A stretch of 64,000 nucleotides of DNA from Plectrocnemia conspersa (GCA_009617715.1 VTFK01000077.1:558001-622000), one strand, 5' to 3'. Positions 12,250 through 24,865 are shown, numbered from the stretch's first letter. Numbers and translations are program-made. Notes: generated by a model not told the origin, from the sequence alone.

Positions 12250-12495
12250 AAAAATCTGAAGTATACAGATTTAAGGAAAGTTTTAAATGCTTTGAAAATA
12301 TGGAAGAGTGGTTTGATCGCAAAACAAATATTTTGGGTTTTCAATATTTTAATTATGCTGATATCTCTTGTTACTCGAACAGAAGAGGAAGGAGCTGATA
12401 GTGAGGATACATGTGAAGAAGATACTAATAATTACAAGACGATTCTGACTTATGGTAATTTTTTGGATTACATTGACCAACGAGGATATGAATAA
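12250..12495 (+). pseudogene. Tigger/pogo-type transposase remnant, C-terminal region
   Basis: An open frame runs to a TAA at 12495. Its tail has an acidic stretch (TRTEEEGADSEDTCEED) and then ILTYGNFLDYIDQRGYE, resembling the acidic segment and closing helix (repeated Asp/Glu, then AL..LDxxIxYxEQ) at the C-terminus of Tigger/Jerky transposases. Together with the DDE remnant before the retrotransposon tail it reads as one interrupted element. The match in the first half is weak, so the assignment rests on position and the acidic C-terminal pattern. Confidence 0.45.
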
Positions 12496-12499
12496 AATA

Positions 12500-14120
12500 T
12501 AATAGCTCTTAGAAAAATTCGTACTGAAATTTAAAAACTATTGAGAGATTCCCAAAAGCAAACAAAAATCATAGATTTTCCTTATAAATAAGAAAATGAT
12601 AATCTGTATTGAAAATATATTATACATATTTTGAAACAAAATGAAAATAACTGGTTTGTATTATTCATGTTTTCTATAGTTCGGATTATCCCTTTTTCCC
12701 TAACATAAGCCCGGATAATCGAGAGTATAAGACAAAAAATTACGACCAACAAGGTTTTATGAACTAATTCCCTATCATTTTTTCACCTAAATATTTTCCA
12801 ACAAAAACTGTATAATGTTAAATGATGTTTTATGTCTATTTGAAAATATAATTATTTTATAAATATATAATAGATATATTGAAATTTTGCTACCTCTGTA
12901 ATATCATTCAAACAAATTCACCAAGAGATAATTGATAAATGCCGTTAAAATTCGCACGTCTTAAAAAAAAGGGTTAACCGGTGTCCGCTGCCTAAAACTT
13001 TTTTATCTCAGGCATTTTAAAACCCCCCAGACTATTCAAATTATGAAGAGGAAAGTCTTTAAAAGCGATTAGTCTGATAGCGGAATTTCACCTTTGAAAG
13101 TATAATTTCTTTACGCTCGAATATCCATCCCCGTTTGAGATTCAAATTGGGATCGTTAAAGGCTGTTCGACAACGACACTCAACTTCGCGAGTATTATAA
13201 TTGATTATCAAAAAAATTGAGATGAAACAAAAAATCTTTGATCGTCTTTTGTGAATGCTGCGCCACCGCGGTTCTGATGGGGGAATATAGGCTTTACAAG
13301 TCGTTATAAGAAAAATACAGACAAGCCTTCGACCTACTCCCTATCTCTCTCTCTCTCTCTAAACAGAAATTCACTTTTGGGATTAAGGATCTAAGGAACG
13401 CTCGCTTAAAGGCCGAGCCTCGTTGAAAATGCGGAAAATGTGTGATTTAGATTTAAGAACGCGAGCGCACGCATATTCTCTGAATGACGAGACACGTCTT
13501 CTTTTTGGCAAAAAAATATAAAGATGAAAAACAAGATTCATATCGACAAGTTTTGACGAAATAATTGTATTACACTCCATCTTTATTGGTAAATTCTTGA
13601 AAAGGCGTAATGAAAAAAGTTTGAAAACCTTCTGCCTAATAAATAACCTTCACACTTGAAGGCACATCGTAAACGCCGACAAAGTCATACACACGCAGCA
13701 TAGGGTATTTCATTACCTAGTGTATTCTGCCATATTATAAATATGCTTTACTACAAATACTGACGTTAACATATTGTATACGTAATACGTATATTATGTA
13801 CATTCACATATCACATAAGTAACATAATCTGATATGTAGTATTTCTTTGAAAAAAAAAACCAATAGCTTCATCGAACTGACCTTTGAACCGACCCTGATT
13901 TCCATTTGAATAGAGAATAGTGAAATTTGCGAATAAAGCGACGAAGGTATTGTGATTGAAGAAGAAAAAGCAGGGGTAGTGAAAAGTGCAATATCGATAA
14001 TACGTTAGATAGAGCGAAAAACTCGAATATCAGATTTCCTTTGTTGACATTGCTGATTGGATTACTTAAATATAATTGAATAGCATATTGATTCATGAAG
14101 GGTAAGTATATAACTACAAA
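12500..14120. other. AT-rich DNA, simple repeat, no supported gene
   Basis: A TC dinucleotide run occurs at about 13346-13362. A moderately complex patch lies at 12960-13480, with no ORF over 65 codons. A 75-codon minus frame at 13869-14096 has no recognisable domain. Nothing else is seen. Confidence 0.5.
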
Positions 14121-14129
14121 AAATGTAAA

Positions 14130-14830
14130 TGTATTGATTTTAATAGAATAGTCCTAGATGTTGGAAATCAGCAAAGATAGACGATATGTCCTGCTGCAGA
14201 AATAAAAGCAAATTTCACTCAATCCATCTTTCAGTTAGCTAAGAAATTAAGCCAGTCTGATTCCACAGTAAATATACACAATAAAAATATTGGAAAGGCT
14301 TGAAAAGTGTATGAGTTCCACACAAATTGAACAAAGAAAACAAATCGGCGCGTATCCGTATATCTCTTGAAGATCTTGAAGTTGAATCGCCTTATCTCGA
14401 TCATTTGATAACCGTAGATGAGAAATATAATAGTTGTTGTACGACACCAATACAATGATAATCTATAGGCCATGTAGTAAAAACTACCTCGAAACCAAGC
14501 TCACTGTAAAAAAAAAGTTATTTTGTTTATATTATAGTATTGCAATGGGACTGTGCAATACGAAACTCCTAAACATGGCCAAACAATAACAGTAAACTTA
14601 TATTTTGATCAGCTGGATCATTTAACACGTGAAAGTAAAAAATCAAAACTCGAATACTTCTACAACATGAAAATACATACGTTCCATTGTGGCAAAATTG
14701 ACTTTTGACAAACTCAAGGAACTTGACTGGAAGTTTTATCTCAACCATCTTATTACAAACATTTATTTCGATCGATACAACACTTCCTAGATGGAAAAAA
14801 TTTGAAATAGGGCTATTGAAATATTTTTAA
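14130..14830 (+). pseudogene. mariner-family transposase remnant, copy 1
   Basis: Translation across frames gives KANPTQSIFQLAKKLSQSDS-like helix-turn-helix sequence, then a GKA.KVYEFHTN block. A VTVDEKY motif near 14407-14428 matches the first catalytic Asp (VTGDEKW) of mariner DD34D transposases, followed by VILF...YCNGTVQYE and KHGQTITVNLYFDQLD. The order of motifs matches the whole second half of a mariner transposase. Many stops and frame shifts make it inactive. The same family occurs at 31.8 kb and 55 kb in the same orientation. Terminal repeats were not confidently identified. Confidence 0.75.
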
Positions 14831-14849
14831 TCAAAGCCTCTAACATTTT

Positions 14850-16680
14850 ATGCTAATGAAATTAAAAAAATTGACCAAAAATTGTATCTTATAAAAAAAA
14901 TATTTTGAATTATTAAAATAAATAAATTATCTATTTCGGGTTTACCTAATACATAATGTCTCAGGTATTTATATTTAGATAGTTAAGAGATAATATACTA
15001 AACTAGCAGATAAAATAAAATCAACTTTATGTAATCGTTTATCACAAAATTCAGAATACAACAAAATATATGCTTTAAAATTAACTAAGAGATTATGGTT
15101 TTTAACCATTTTCTTGTTTACAAGAGGTAATTAAAAATATAAATAGTAAAAACACGATGAGATAAAATAAGAACAAATACAATAATAAATTACATAAATA
15201 CTGTTCATTTATATTTATTTAACTATGAACTTTAAGCTTTAGATAATTAAATTAATGTCTCTTAAATAAAATGTATAAAAGCATTTAATTTATACACTTA
15301 AATTTAAGTTCAGTTTTGTCCTAGTGAACGATTCTAGAGATAAGTTGGTTATTTTGTATTGCAAATTTTAATATATTTTTTTTGTATGATTATGGCAGTG
15401 TTTCATATTTGATAACATTGAAAATCTACTGTGAAGTTTCTTAAGATTAGTATAAACATAATTTTTGTGGCTTAATTTTAAATGACTTGGATTTGGGATT
15501 AGTTTAAGCATGTGTTTAGTAAAACAAAGCTTGGAGTCCTAATATATAATTAGGTATTTGACGCTTTTAAAAGAACTGTTTACGAGTTGTAAAAAATGTA
15601 TAAAAAAATGCTACAGTTTTATCTTCGTTAATTAAAGTTTTCGATTTATGAAAATAATTATTCGGGTTTTGGTAAAAAATTGTAACAAATTAATAATAAG
15701 TTACTATTTAAAAAAAATAGGTATGTCATTAGCACATAGTATGAAAAGATATGTCTGTAGGATTCCAGCTGTAATTAATAATATAAATATAAGTTAATTA
15801 AAAATTGGAAAAACCTAATCTATGGTTATCGATAGAAAATAAAATTATATATTATTCTCCAAGTACGATCTCTCAGACACTAGACATTAAAAGACATTAC
15901 GGTTCATAAAAAATCCAGGGGCATAATAAATATAAATACAAGGTTAAACAAGTTAGATATTCTAATTTCAATTTTCTCTGATATTTAATGGATAAGTCTC
16001 ATCAAATGATGTTTTGCACTCGGAAAGCATTTTGGAATGAGACTCGTGTATTTTAAATATATTACAATAAATCACATTATATCCATATCTCTGATTTATT
16101 TACGACGGCAAACATGCGACGAATACTAAATTTTGAGATGTCTTTTCCTGCCGGCGGGCAGACGCAACGGGCGACATAAAATTTTATTCGCCATATTAAT
16201 ATTAATTTATGTATTACTCTTTTATACAGCTGCGAGATTCTTTTTTATGAATATGCATGCGTACATGGGGGGAGTTTAAATTTCGGCAAAATTATAAAAG
16301 CCATACATTCGCCGCGACCGTAAAAGGGCTCAAAAGATTCCGCCCGTACGTCGCATGCAAATTTCGTTTGCGAATAATACACAATGACCTAATAAATCAA
16401 GGTGAAAATTATTACTACATTACATTCGAGCACACGTAGCAGCAGGGATTATATCTTGGGTCGATGAATAAAAGAAACGTACGCAAATCCATAATGTAAT
16501 ATGCTGTATTAAATCTGAGGCTACAGCGCTACTCAAACGATCCATGGTCTGCCAGCTGCCGGTCCGCGGATTAGTCCGAGTAAAATAATTTATTTGTCAT
16601 ATTATATTAATAGTACAGGAATATAAAAAATACTATATTAGTCATGATATTACTTTTTAGTATGGTTTTCTTCGAAGGAC
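14850..16680. other. AT-rich DNA, possible SINE scrap, GC-richer island at 16.1-16.6 kb
   Basis: Sequence to about 16.08 kb is AT-rich. A block at 15810-15885 (AACCTAATCTATGG and later GATCTCTCAGACACTAGAC) resembles the SINE tail but is too decayed to bound. At 16080-16560 complexity and GC rise, with short frames only (60 codons plus at 16257-16439). It ends in CCAGCTGCCGGTCCGCGG-like sequence and is best seen as non-coding. Confidence 0.4.
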
Positions 16681-16683
16681 GGG

Positions 16684-16890
16684 TTGCTTGTCAATGTATC
16701 TTTTGAAGATAAGCTGTCTGACATGGCTATTAATCAAGGGTTTAAAGTGCAACTGTCCCTGGCTCTTTTGGGTCAATGTAAAAACAGATTCTCCGAGCTA
16801 CATGATAGTGCACTTAAAACTCAATTACTATTTGCCTCAGCTTATTTTTCTAATGCTATTTACCATAAATCTATAAATATACACACACAA
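16684..16890 (+). pseudogene. Probable hAT transposase C-terminal dimerisation remnant
   Basis: The frame reads DKLSDMAINQGFKVQLS, then CKNRFSELHDSALKTQLLFA and SAYFSNAIYHKSI. This follows the spacing of the hAT C-terminal domain in ZBED5/FAM200/SCAND3-like transposases: an E-L-I-x-L acidic helix, a basic helix, Y/F-P-x-L...A-L-x-x-L-L-x-F, then S-T-Y-L-C-E. The normally conserved Trp and the LCE motif are lost. No BED zinc finger, catalytic residues or ends were found nearby, so this is an isolated fragment of low-to-moderate certainty. Confidence 0.4.
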
Positions 16891-16939
16891 AAAAATAGGA
16901 CTTGGAACTCGAAAGGTCGCGTCCGATTGTGTTAAACTC

Positions 16940-18300
16940 GACATTAGACCGCATTACGACCCATTTTTAGGTTGTTAGTAATATCTACTCTGGCCCGTGT
17001 AACGGACAATAAATCTCCGAGATGAGGGATAGGCGAGGCTGTCGTGCAAAATTGAGATTTATATATCAATTTTGGCACAAAGCGGAACGGACGCACAGAA
17101 ATTGCTTTCGCTAATTGCAACATCGAAAATTACATCGCGTAACCTATTTAGTTTCGGATTCGGGATATGCTAAACAATTAAATTTCGCGGCGCTTACTTA
17201 TATCTAGATACATACTACTATAATATACACGTGTGTAGACCGTTTTAAATTATAATAACGTGCAAAGTCCGAAGAGAAAATGTTATTTTGGACGCGGAAG
17301 CCAGCCCGAAACTAATTTCGGGCCTGAAGGGCTTTCACGCCGAGAGTGGCTTCAAAGGGCGAGCTTTAGAGGAAAGCGAATAATGGGCTTGTTAAGAAGT
17401 AAATCCTTGATAAATATTACAATTTTATTTTAATATCCCCAGCCACTTACTGGGTAATTAAATAAACTCGGGAAAAAAAATTTGTTTCATGGAAAGTTTA
17501 ACTACAATAAATAAGTAAGTGTTTAAAATCATTAGAATAAAAAAATATTTAGTCATTTTTTATTGTTTGTAGTATTTTAAAATTAATTTAATCAATTGAT
17601 CTGTATTGGTAAGGGTCAATAATTACGAAATTTGAGTACAAATAAGTTAGCAAATAAGCGTAATAAATAATTGAGCTATTATGTCCTGTTACAAAACACG
17701 AGCTGAAAACATAGCTAGTGTTTTTTTACCACTTTAAGCATCATGAAATATGTCACCTAATAATAAGATCAAATAATCTTAGCAAATCAAAATTTAATTT
17801 GGTGAATATAAATACAAAAAGATTTGTGCCGGAAAGGTACGATAACACGATTCATATGTATAATTATCTGCTCAATTAAAATAAGCTATCATAAAGTTTA
17901 AATGTTTTTTTTTTATTTCGACATGATTTATTGATTACTTTTACATTTAAAAATGACTATATATCATGATATATTAAAATGATTCAAGGTCAATTTCGCG
18001 CCCCAAACTATATTTGTAGAAAAAATCTTATAAGCGTCTTATTGTACATACAAATCGTAATATTTTACCTTTGGGGTAAAAATATTGTTGCTTAGTAATG
18101 TTTACTCACTTGTAAAGCACCGTTAAAAATACTAACGTAAATTACAATAAATAGCATCGATCGCCTGATTTTTAAAATATTTATCTAATATAATATTTGC
18201 CATTTAGGTGAAGGAAATATATTTCTAGCTAAAAAACGTTTGTATATAGGTAATTTTAATTTTATTTAATATATAAAACGTATGTTTAAAGCACTACTTT
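16940..18300. other. GC-richer island (16.95-17.40 kb) and AT-rich DNA
   Basis: From about 16950 to 17400 the sequence is unique and GC-elevated, with no usable open frame. It includes a symmetrical AACTAATTTCGGGC-type patch near 17310, and is candidate conserved non-coding DNA. The rest to 18300 is AT-rich with no recognised elements. Confidence 0.4.
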
Positions 18301-19494
18301 AATGCCTGCACTACACTCTGGAAATTGGCCAAGGTTGGCCAAGAACGGAAAATATAGTGGGTTACTTCGGTCGAGTTCGGTTCTGCCCGATCTAAAATCT
18401 CTCTGAAGTTGTCCGAGGTTACCGAAAACGGGAGGTAAAGTGGGGGTTAGCTTCGAGCGCTTCCAAACATTGTCGGCAAAAGGACCGAAGTCGGAGCTGA
18501 TCTTTCGAGCGCGAGCGGTGAGATACTTCCCCTTTCGCTCTCTCGCGTGTTAAGTGACAAGAGTTAGAGATAATGATATGGTGTTTCGCAAACTGAGATA
18601 TAACGAGTAACTCGGTTCAATTTCAGTATACGCGTAGGCGTCCTATGTTTAATACGCATGTCGAGCGCTGCATCGTGGTCACGTGGTCAAGTTATAATAC
18701 CACATGCCTATTGGAGACTTCAACATATTCTTACTGACATTTTTGAATATTTTAGGGCACCAAAAGGGATTAATTATATTTTTGATAGTATATTCTTCTA
18801 ACAGATATCGTTATTATATTTTTTTCATATAAAAAATATTTAGTGGTACTTTATTTGTTAACAAAAATCGTTTCGAATATCTTACGACCGAAAAGTTTTC
18901 ACTGATATTGTATTGTTGAGTGCCCACACAAACTTTTATAATTATCAGTAGTGTAATTTTAATAAAATGACAATTTAAAAATTGCGATTATTTTGCACAT
19001 TTTTCGATCGCGCTCAAATATGCCAGCTGTACGGCCGCCGTCCGGACGGCATATGAAATTTGTGGCAGTGTGGCGCTACTCGGAAGTCGGCGACCACGGC
19101 CGACTTCAGTTGAACTTGGGTTTGGACAACTTCCAGAGAGTGTAGTGCAAGCATTACACTACAAAAAAAGATTTAGAGCATTCGAACTGGCATTATATTT
19201 ATATATTAAATTATATATGATAGGTAGAAAAATAGTTAACGATTATGAAAAGGATAAAAGCACTAGATGTGGTTGATTTATTAATTTCCATTAGTTTTAA
19301 ATGTTGGTTGGTGTATTATTAGTTGCTGATTAGAGTATTGTCCATAAATGCACGTATCTAAATGAATCAGTAGCATTTTTGTATAGCGTAATGTATGATT
19401 GTTTAAACCTAAACTAATAATTGCTAAAAAAGAGTCATCCGAAATGGGTTTCATTAGAATTTAAAAAAAACCATGTAGAACATATTAAACGATT
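18301..19494 (+). repeat. Long repeat copy A (inverted partner of 57.9-59.3 kb)
   Basis: This segment matches 57929-59307 in reverse orientation over nearly its whole length. Within it lies an element-like core of 856 bp (18301-19156) bounded by inverted ends, AATGCCTGCACTACACTCTG and GAGAGTGTAGTGCAAGCATT. Homology between the copies continues about 340 bp past the second end, to about 19494. Internal landmarks are the CGTCCGGACGGC block near 19040 and a GAGCGGTGAGATACTTCCCC block near 18512-18535 that resembles the 145-bp MITE end. No transposase frame is visible; the longest frames are under 70 codons. It is best described as a non-autonomous interspersed repeat of unknown superfamily. Confidence 0.75.
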
Positions 19495-19499
19495 CGCCG

Positions 19500-20965
19500 T
19501 GTATTGCCGACATAATATTAAAAATATGAGGCAAAAATGATATATTACAAATGTGTTTTTCTATGACCACATGCAAGTAAACAGACTCATCTTCACTGAT
19601 TACCCTGACGTTCATGACGTCACGACAAAGCTGCAACTGAGCTGTTTGACCTGTATATAGATGGTAGTAGTTTATGTAGTCTGGTTTATTTTTAAATATG
19701 TGGCGAGAATCTACGAACAAAATATTAAAATAAATGAAATACGGAAAATAAAAATCAGCATCTCTCCGATTTTTGGATGATGCTAGTAATAACACATGAT
19801 AAATAAAAACGGAGATCTTTATCGATATTAAAAACCACAAACGCTAAAGTCAGCACACTATATTCTTAGAATGGAGAATAACCTATTGCATAAAATATTA
19901 ATAAAGTGGAAATTGAGTTTTAGCAAACCACTCAGAAGACTGCGACTACAGATGTGGTTAGTGGGATAGAATAAGAGCAAACGCTGAGAGAAAGAGAGCT
20001 CAATATGATATTTAATTAATAGCGTATTGTACTAAACCTAATAAATAATTTCATTAAATGATTTAATTATACTATATATCTAAAGGAATATATTTAAATA
20101 ATTCCTGTTCAAATTTTAGCTTAATAACCGGTGTATTCACAAATTACATACATTTAAATAATATATGTTTAGAAAACAAAAACGTATTTCTTAATCTATA
20201 AATATCATATTCAAGGTCAAATGTTGTATTATAAATTTTATACTCGAAACCTCTGCCGGCTTCTATATAAATAAAGCTCTCAAGTTACAGCGAAAAAGTC
20301 GATATCTTCACTTTTTGCGTCTTCCTCCGCTCAAACTCTACCCCATTCCTTTCAGAAGTGTCTGATAGACTTTCTCGAGCTAATAAAGTGTGAGCGAAGC
20401 GATACCGCCGATTGAAGTATTATAAACAATCACAATTAACAAAGCAGACAGCGATATCTTACATTCCGCCTCCTTGGCGTTAATTAGGGTTAATAAAACG
20501 TAAGCGTGACACAAGTTACACGAGTCAGTCCTATCGGTACAATGATTAAATTGCGCTTATTTCGTTGTCCAAAAAGACAGACGTAACTACCAGAAGGTAT
20601 CTCGTCCCGACCGGAAAGATGAACGGTCAAATCAAGTTATGACTGGGACTGTGGGTCGTTAAGGGCCCACTTTCCGCCCACGGGGACCGATAAAGGTCCA
20701 CTCAGACCAACCATCAATTATTAATTACGCACCCCGTGATGTTGCGCAATCGGCGAAAATTATCGCTTATCCGAGGTTATTAAAATTAACCAAAAACAGA
20801 GTGCCTCATAAGTATCCACAATGTCTATTATCTTATATTTGACATCGGCTATTAGCCGATATTTGAAATTAAGGACCACCTCATTAATTAACAATATTTT
20901 CGCAGACGCTACATTTTTTTGTTGAAAATCCTTTGGAAAAACATTGACATGTGTATGTCATGTTG
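19500..20965. other. Non-coding; 128-codon frame and GC-richer island at 20.28-20.85 kb
   Basis: A minus-strand frame of 128 codons (19454-19840) is Phe/Tyr/Ile-rich and partly overlaps repeat copy A. It has no recognised domain and I treat it as chance. From about 20280 to 20850 a GC-elevated unique block contains several TAATTA/TTAATTA and AACAAT-type sites, compatible with an enhancer-like element. No exon could be supported. Confidence 0.4.
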
Positions 20966-20969
20966 TAAT

Positions 20970-21258
20970 ATTAAAAGACCGATAACGATCCTAATATCCC
21001 GATTAGCTATCGCCCTATTAATTTAAAACCGTCGTTTAGAAAAATATTTAAAAAAATAATCCTTTTACGTTTAAAAGAATCTGTGGGGAATAAAATTATC
21101 ACAGTTCAGCTTCCACGAAAATCATTAAACAACACATCAACAGCTTTACGAAACATATATTCACTAATTTTCAATATAAAAATGGTACGGGCCCTTTTAT
21201 ATTAGATATAGAAAAAGCTTTTAATACGGAATGGCATTACATTTTGATTCACAAACTA
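20970..21258 (+). pseudogene. jockey-like reverse transcriptase remnant, N-terminal half
   Basis: Translation gives NDPNIPISYRPINLKPSFRK and then IFKKIILLRLKESVGNKI, the SYRPISLLxxxxKIxExII motif that opens the RT domain of jockey-type non-LTR elements. After frame shifts comes LDIEKAFNTEWH...LIHKLYTF, the first catalytic Asp motif (LDxxKAFD) with the Asp changed to Asn. It breaks at about 21258, where an (AATA)n tract begins. The continuation of the same element is found from about 22100. The copy is inactive. Confidence 0.7.
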
Positions 21259-21259
21259 T

Positions 21260-22105
21260 ACACATTTATTTATTTATTTATTAAAATTAAGATCATTGGT
21301 GACTTGACAGGTTATCCTTATGCGTTACGATGGCCAAAATCATAAAATATATAACAATTTAAAAAAAAATATATTTATACATACATACATATGCATAAAC
21401 ATATAAACCCTTACATACACACATATAATTAAAAACATGAAAAGAAGACAGGCACAGATAGTCCATATGTACCTACTCTCTGAATGTACACGAGAAAATA
21501 TCAATATCTCAAAGCACAGTATTAAGGAGTCGGACTGCCACAGAAGAGTTGGCGAGTGCTCCAGTCATAGTCTTTACAGATAAGAACGGTGGACGTAACC
21601 AGCAACTTTTTCAAACCATAATTCATTGCATTAACTCATTACGCCTAAAGATAAAACCGACCATTTATATCGATCTACCGTTAGTCTCTATAATGTACAA
21701 GCTAAAATTCCAGTTCTTTTCGAAAATCACACTATGATTCATAGTAAAAGAAGGCTTGTCCAGAATATATTCAACAATATGGTAAAAGTATTCCGTCAGC
21801 ATCAATGACCTTGAAAATGAAATTATGTGACATGTATTGCCACTGAAAGGCAATTTTTTATGAAAAGTCCACTTCCCTAAATAATTTAGATCCTCCTGTA
21901 AGTGAAGGGAATTTAAAATCGACTGCACTCTTTTGCGAATTTTCAAAACGTCCGCATACAATAAAAAAATTGAACGATTCATTGCTATTTCTTTGGCATT
22001 GATAAACAATAGAAACAGCAATGGACTCAAATTGGATCCTTGCGGTACATAAAATAAGTCCACCGACTTTATGCTATACGGTATATTCTCATACCTAAAA
22101 AGTAG
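21260..22105 (-). mobile_element. CR1-like non-LTR retrotransposon fragment, 5' truncated, inserted in jockey element
   Basis: The minus strand keeps a 148-codon frame (22111-21665) with the RT core. VPQGSNLSPLLFLLFINA matches the GVPQGSxLGPLLFLLFIND motif, and FLLYADVLKI stands where the catalytic YADD box (here YADV) should be. Further matches are QEDLNYLGKW and an ISFSRS motif. The frame then degrades through a thumb/C-terminal part. The minus-strand 3' end carries a short (AATA)n tail at about 21263-21283, a tail style common in CR1-group elements. It is truncated on the 5' side near 22.1 kb. The loss of the second Asp of YADD and the later stops show it is dead. Confidence 0.7.
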
Positions 22106-23175
22106 AAGCATTGTTGTTTCACTAAATAATGAACACTGGATACCGCATAAAATTCAAGCTGGAGTTCCTCAGGAAAAGTTTCTTAAGCCGTTTCTCAATA
22201 TCTTATATAAAATAAAAAAAGTCGTGTTTATCTATGTATGCTGATTATACAACAATTTTAATAACAGCCTACGGTCTTAATCAAACCAATCGCGAATAAA
22301 TTACAAGAATATTTTAAAAACTTAAATAAACATTTCGAGAGGTGAAAAATTAAAATCAACCAGAATAAAACCATCTTTGCCACATGGAAATGTAGGGTTA
22401 AATACATAAGCTTACACATGTATATCAATCTAAATTTAATAAGGATATTTTGGAACCTAGCTCTAAAGGGCTTGCTGGGAATGCGACATATAGACCGATA
22501 TTTTAAAGAAGAGCTTCTTACCACAAAAAATAAAATCTTTAAATATAAACAATCAGATTCATATTAACTAATGCCTGTTAAATGTGAAGCACAGTATAAA
22601 ATATAAATTTAAAAATAATATATAATACACCTTTTTATAGAAATCTTAGAAAATAATAGTTTTTAAATACTAACAACCAAAGAACATGCCTGTCAGGTGT
22701 GAAGTAACACCAGTAATATTGTTTTTTAATTGCAAGTCATTCAAAATAATATTTAATATAATAATTATTATCTAAAACTTTATAATAGCTTATAAATCTA
22801 CCAAAAAATAAGTCATTTTAATAGCAAAAAGTACTACAAAAATATTTTTCGTAACCGCACGAAACGACTAATGTTTTAGAGAATATAAATGAAACGACCT
22901 TAAAATTAAATTTAAATATAAGTCCGAAATTCTAAGGCACATATTGCTTATTTAGCTAACTGAACTTAATTAGCGCTTATTCGATTATTTTTTATTCTTA
23001 AATTGTAAAAGGTTTTTAAGATTTTTCCCCCCAAATTGTAAATAACCACATTATATTTTATATTCTTATTGTTTATTACATTGTAGCTAATAACAAAATT
23101 TTAAACAAGAAAATGGTTGTAAACCAATAATATGTATTGTATTTAATAGTATGGTTGTAAAATTAATAACCGTAT
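22106..23175 (+). pseudogene. jockey-like element, RT C-terminal half and 3' end
   Basis: This continues the element at 20970-21258. IQAGVPQ marks the RT VPQG box, and translation across frames then gives LYADYTTIL..AYGLNQTN (the YADD region), LNKHFER.KIKINQNKTIFATW and LTHVYQSKFNKDILEP, the usual order in jockey RTs. From about 22560 only non-coding sequence follows, ending near 23175. The last 240 bp align by eye with the fragment at 11.93-12.25 kb. Several stops and a missing catalytic Asp show inactivity. Confidence 0.65.
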
Positions 23176-23179
23176 TAAT

Positions 23180-24860
23180 CCAATTAAATGAGAAACTACA
23201 GCTGAAATTCATTAGCAATTTATGTTTTAAACAATGATGTTATGTTTATGAGAACTTAAAGCAAAGGAGTGAAATATCAAATATCGTCTTTAATAATAAA
23301 AAATCGTTTAGGTCTAGAATTGTGAATCAAAATATTAAGCTATCGGAAATTCTACACACGCGCTGAATGCCGAAAAGGAAGTCAAATGTGAGAATTACAT
23401 GACGTTGGAATCAATAAACTCATTCCCAAGATCATAAATTGCATTAATGTACATAATGACTTTATTGAAAAATAAATAAATGTGTTTTATATTATCTATC
23501 CCATTTAATAAAATGCTTTGAAAATATTTTCTGGATTTGTCTTATTTTATGTATCGCGTGTATAATACATACATACAAATTGCAATCAATTTAAGATTAC
23601 TTCTTAATTAAATCAGTATTTGTGTTATCCTCCCTAACAAAAGGCAAAACTTATCCCAATTATTTCTCACTTGAAAATAATAATCATTAACATTTGACTT
23701 GTCTTAGAGATATCTCCTTGACGGATACTTAAAGAGGTGGATTTTCGTATTAGCTGGCTGACAGTTTCCAGATAGTCTTGCGCACAGATTTAGCATCGGG
23801 ACGAAGGTCGTCTCGTTGACCCCATAAATCCTTATCATTTAATTCTGACTGACACTTTCCGGCGTAAAATATTGTTGTGGCACAATTTGGGGCGTTGGGA
23901 CCGAAATTGTTCGCGTCTTACACACCCCAGGTTGCGGCTGTGGTCTGCGTGCGGCTTGACAATGATGCAAACCCTTGTGCGAAAATATGTGTGTGTACAT
24001 TCGAGAGCACCAGATTATGTAAATTTTAATATGTAACGTCAAGTTGGGAAATAATTACGAAAAACACGAAGTTTTAACGAGCGCCTTGTTTGGTTTGGTC
24101 GTCCACGGGGGGTTTGTTTGGATGAAGTTTTACATGTATTTATTACTTTTTCAAAATTATGAACCTGGTTTAATTACATTTCGTTTACCGATTAAAGATG
24201 AAAGTAAAGTATAGTATGTAAGTTAAACATTCATAGTCATTTATACAATTTCTGCAGCAGAATCAAATTTCATAGATGTTTATATCGTGTGTGTACTTAA
24301 AGATTAGACTCATATTTATAGTATCATATTTTATTAGAGTTGCTTTAATGGCTTTTTTATATATAAATTAATTTAGCAATAAAAGTTCCATTTTGGTACA
24401 TTACCGTGAATATCTGTATAAAACTGTACAACTATTCCCTTTTAAAAAAATTTGAGATGACTGAAATAAGGTATATTATTTTATAATTAAATGTTAAAGA
24501 TAATAATGTATATTTTTGTTATTATTAAAAATATTTTTCATGTGTATAACATGTATGTATATATCAATTAATTTAACAAAGCATAATATAGAGTTGATTT
24601 AATAGAATGTAGTTTAATTAATTAGTTAGTTATTACAAATATTAAAGTAAAATAGCATTTCAATTAAAACCGTAGTATATTATGTAAAATTTATAACAAA
24701 AAACTAAATGGATGTATATTAGCACAAAAGAATATTAAGTAAATGTTTTCTTGGAATCCATTAATCGAATTGTTCGATATGCTTAATTATATTGTATATA
24801 TTTAGCAAATCGAAAGAAATTTATAATTTTATATAGTGATTAGTGGTATTTTATTATCGG
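23180..24860. other. AT-rich DNA with GC-richer island at 23.7-24.1 kb
   Basis: A unique, GC-elevated island spans about 23700-24120 and contains TTGGGGCGTTGGGACC and GGTTGCGGCTGTGGTCTGCG. The only frame there is 67 codons on the minus strand without recognisable domains. It is candidate regulatory DNA. The remainder is AT-rich filler. Confidence 0.4.
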
Positions 24861-24865
24861 TGATG

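Noticed and set aside
18301..19494. Helitron or LTR interpretation of the large repeat
   Set aside because: No TC...CTRR ends with a 3' hairpin, no direct terminal repeats and no Rep/helicase, protease or integrase motifs.
19454..19840. 128-codon minus-strand frame
   Set aside because: It partly overlaps the end of repeat copy A. Its hydrophobic composition is typical of chance frames in AT-rich DNA.
21665..22111. 148-codon minus-strand frame as a host gene
   Set aside because: It carries RT motifs (VPQG box, a decayed YADD box) and belongs to a truncated retrotransposon.
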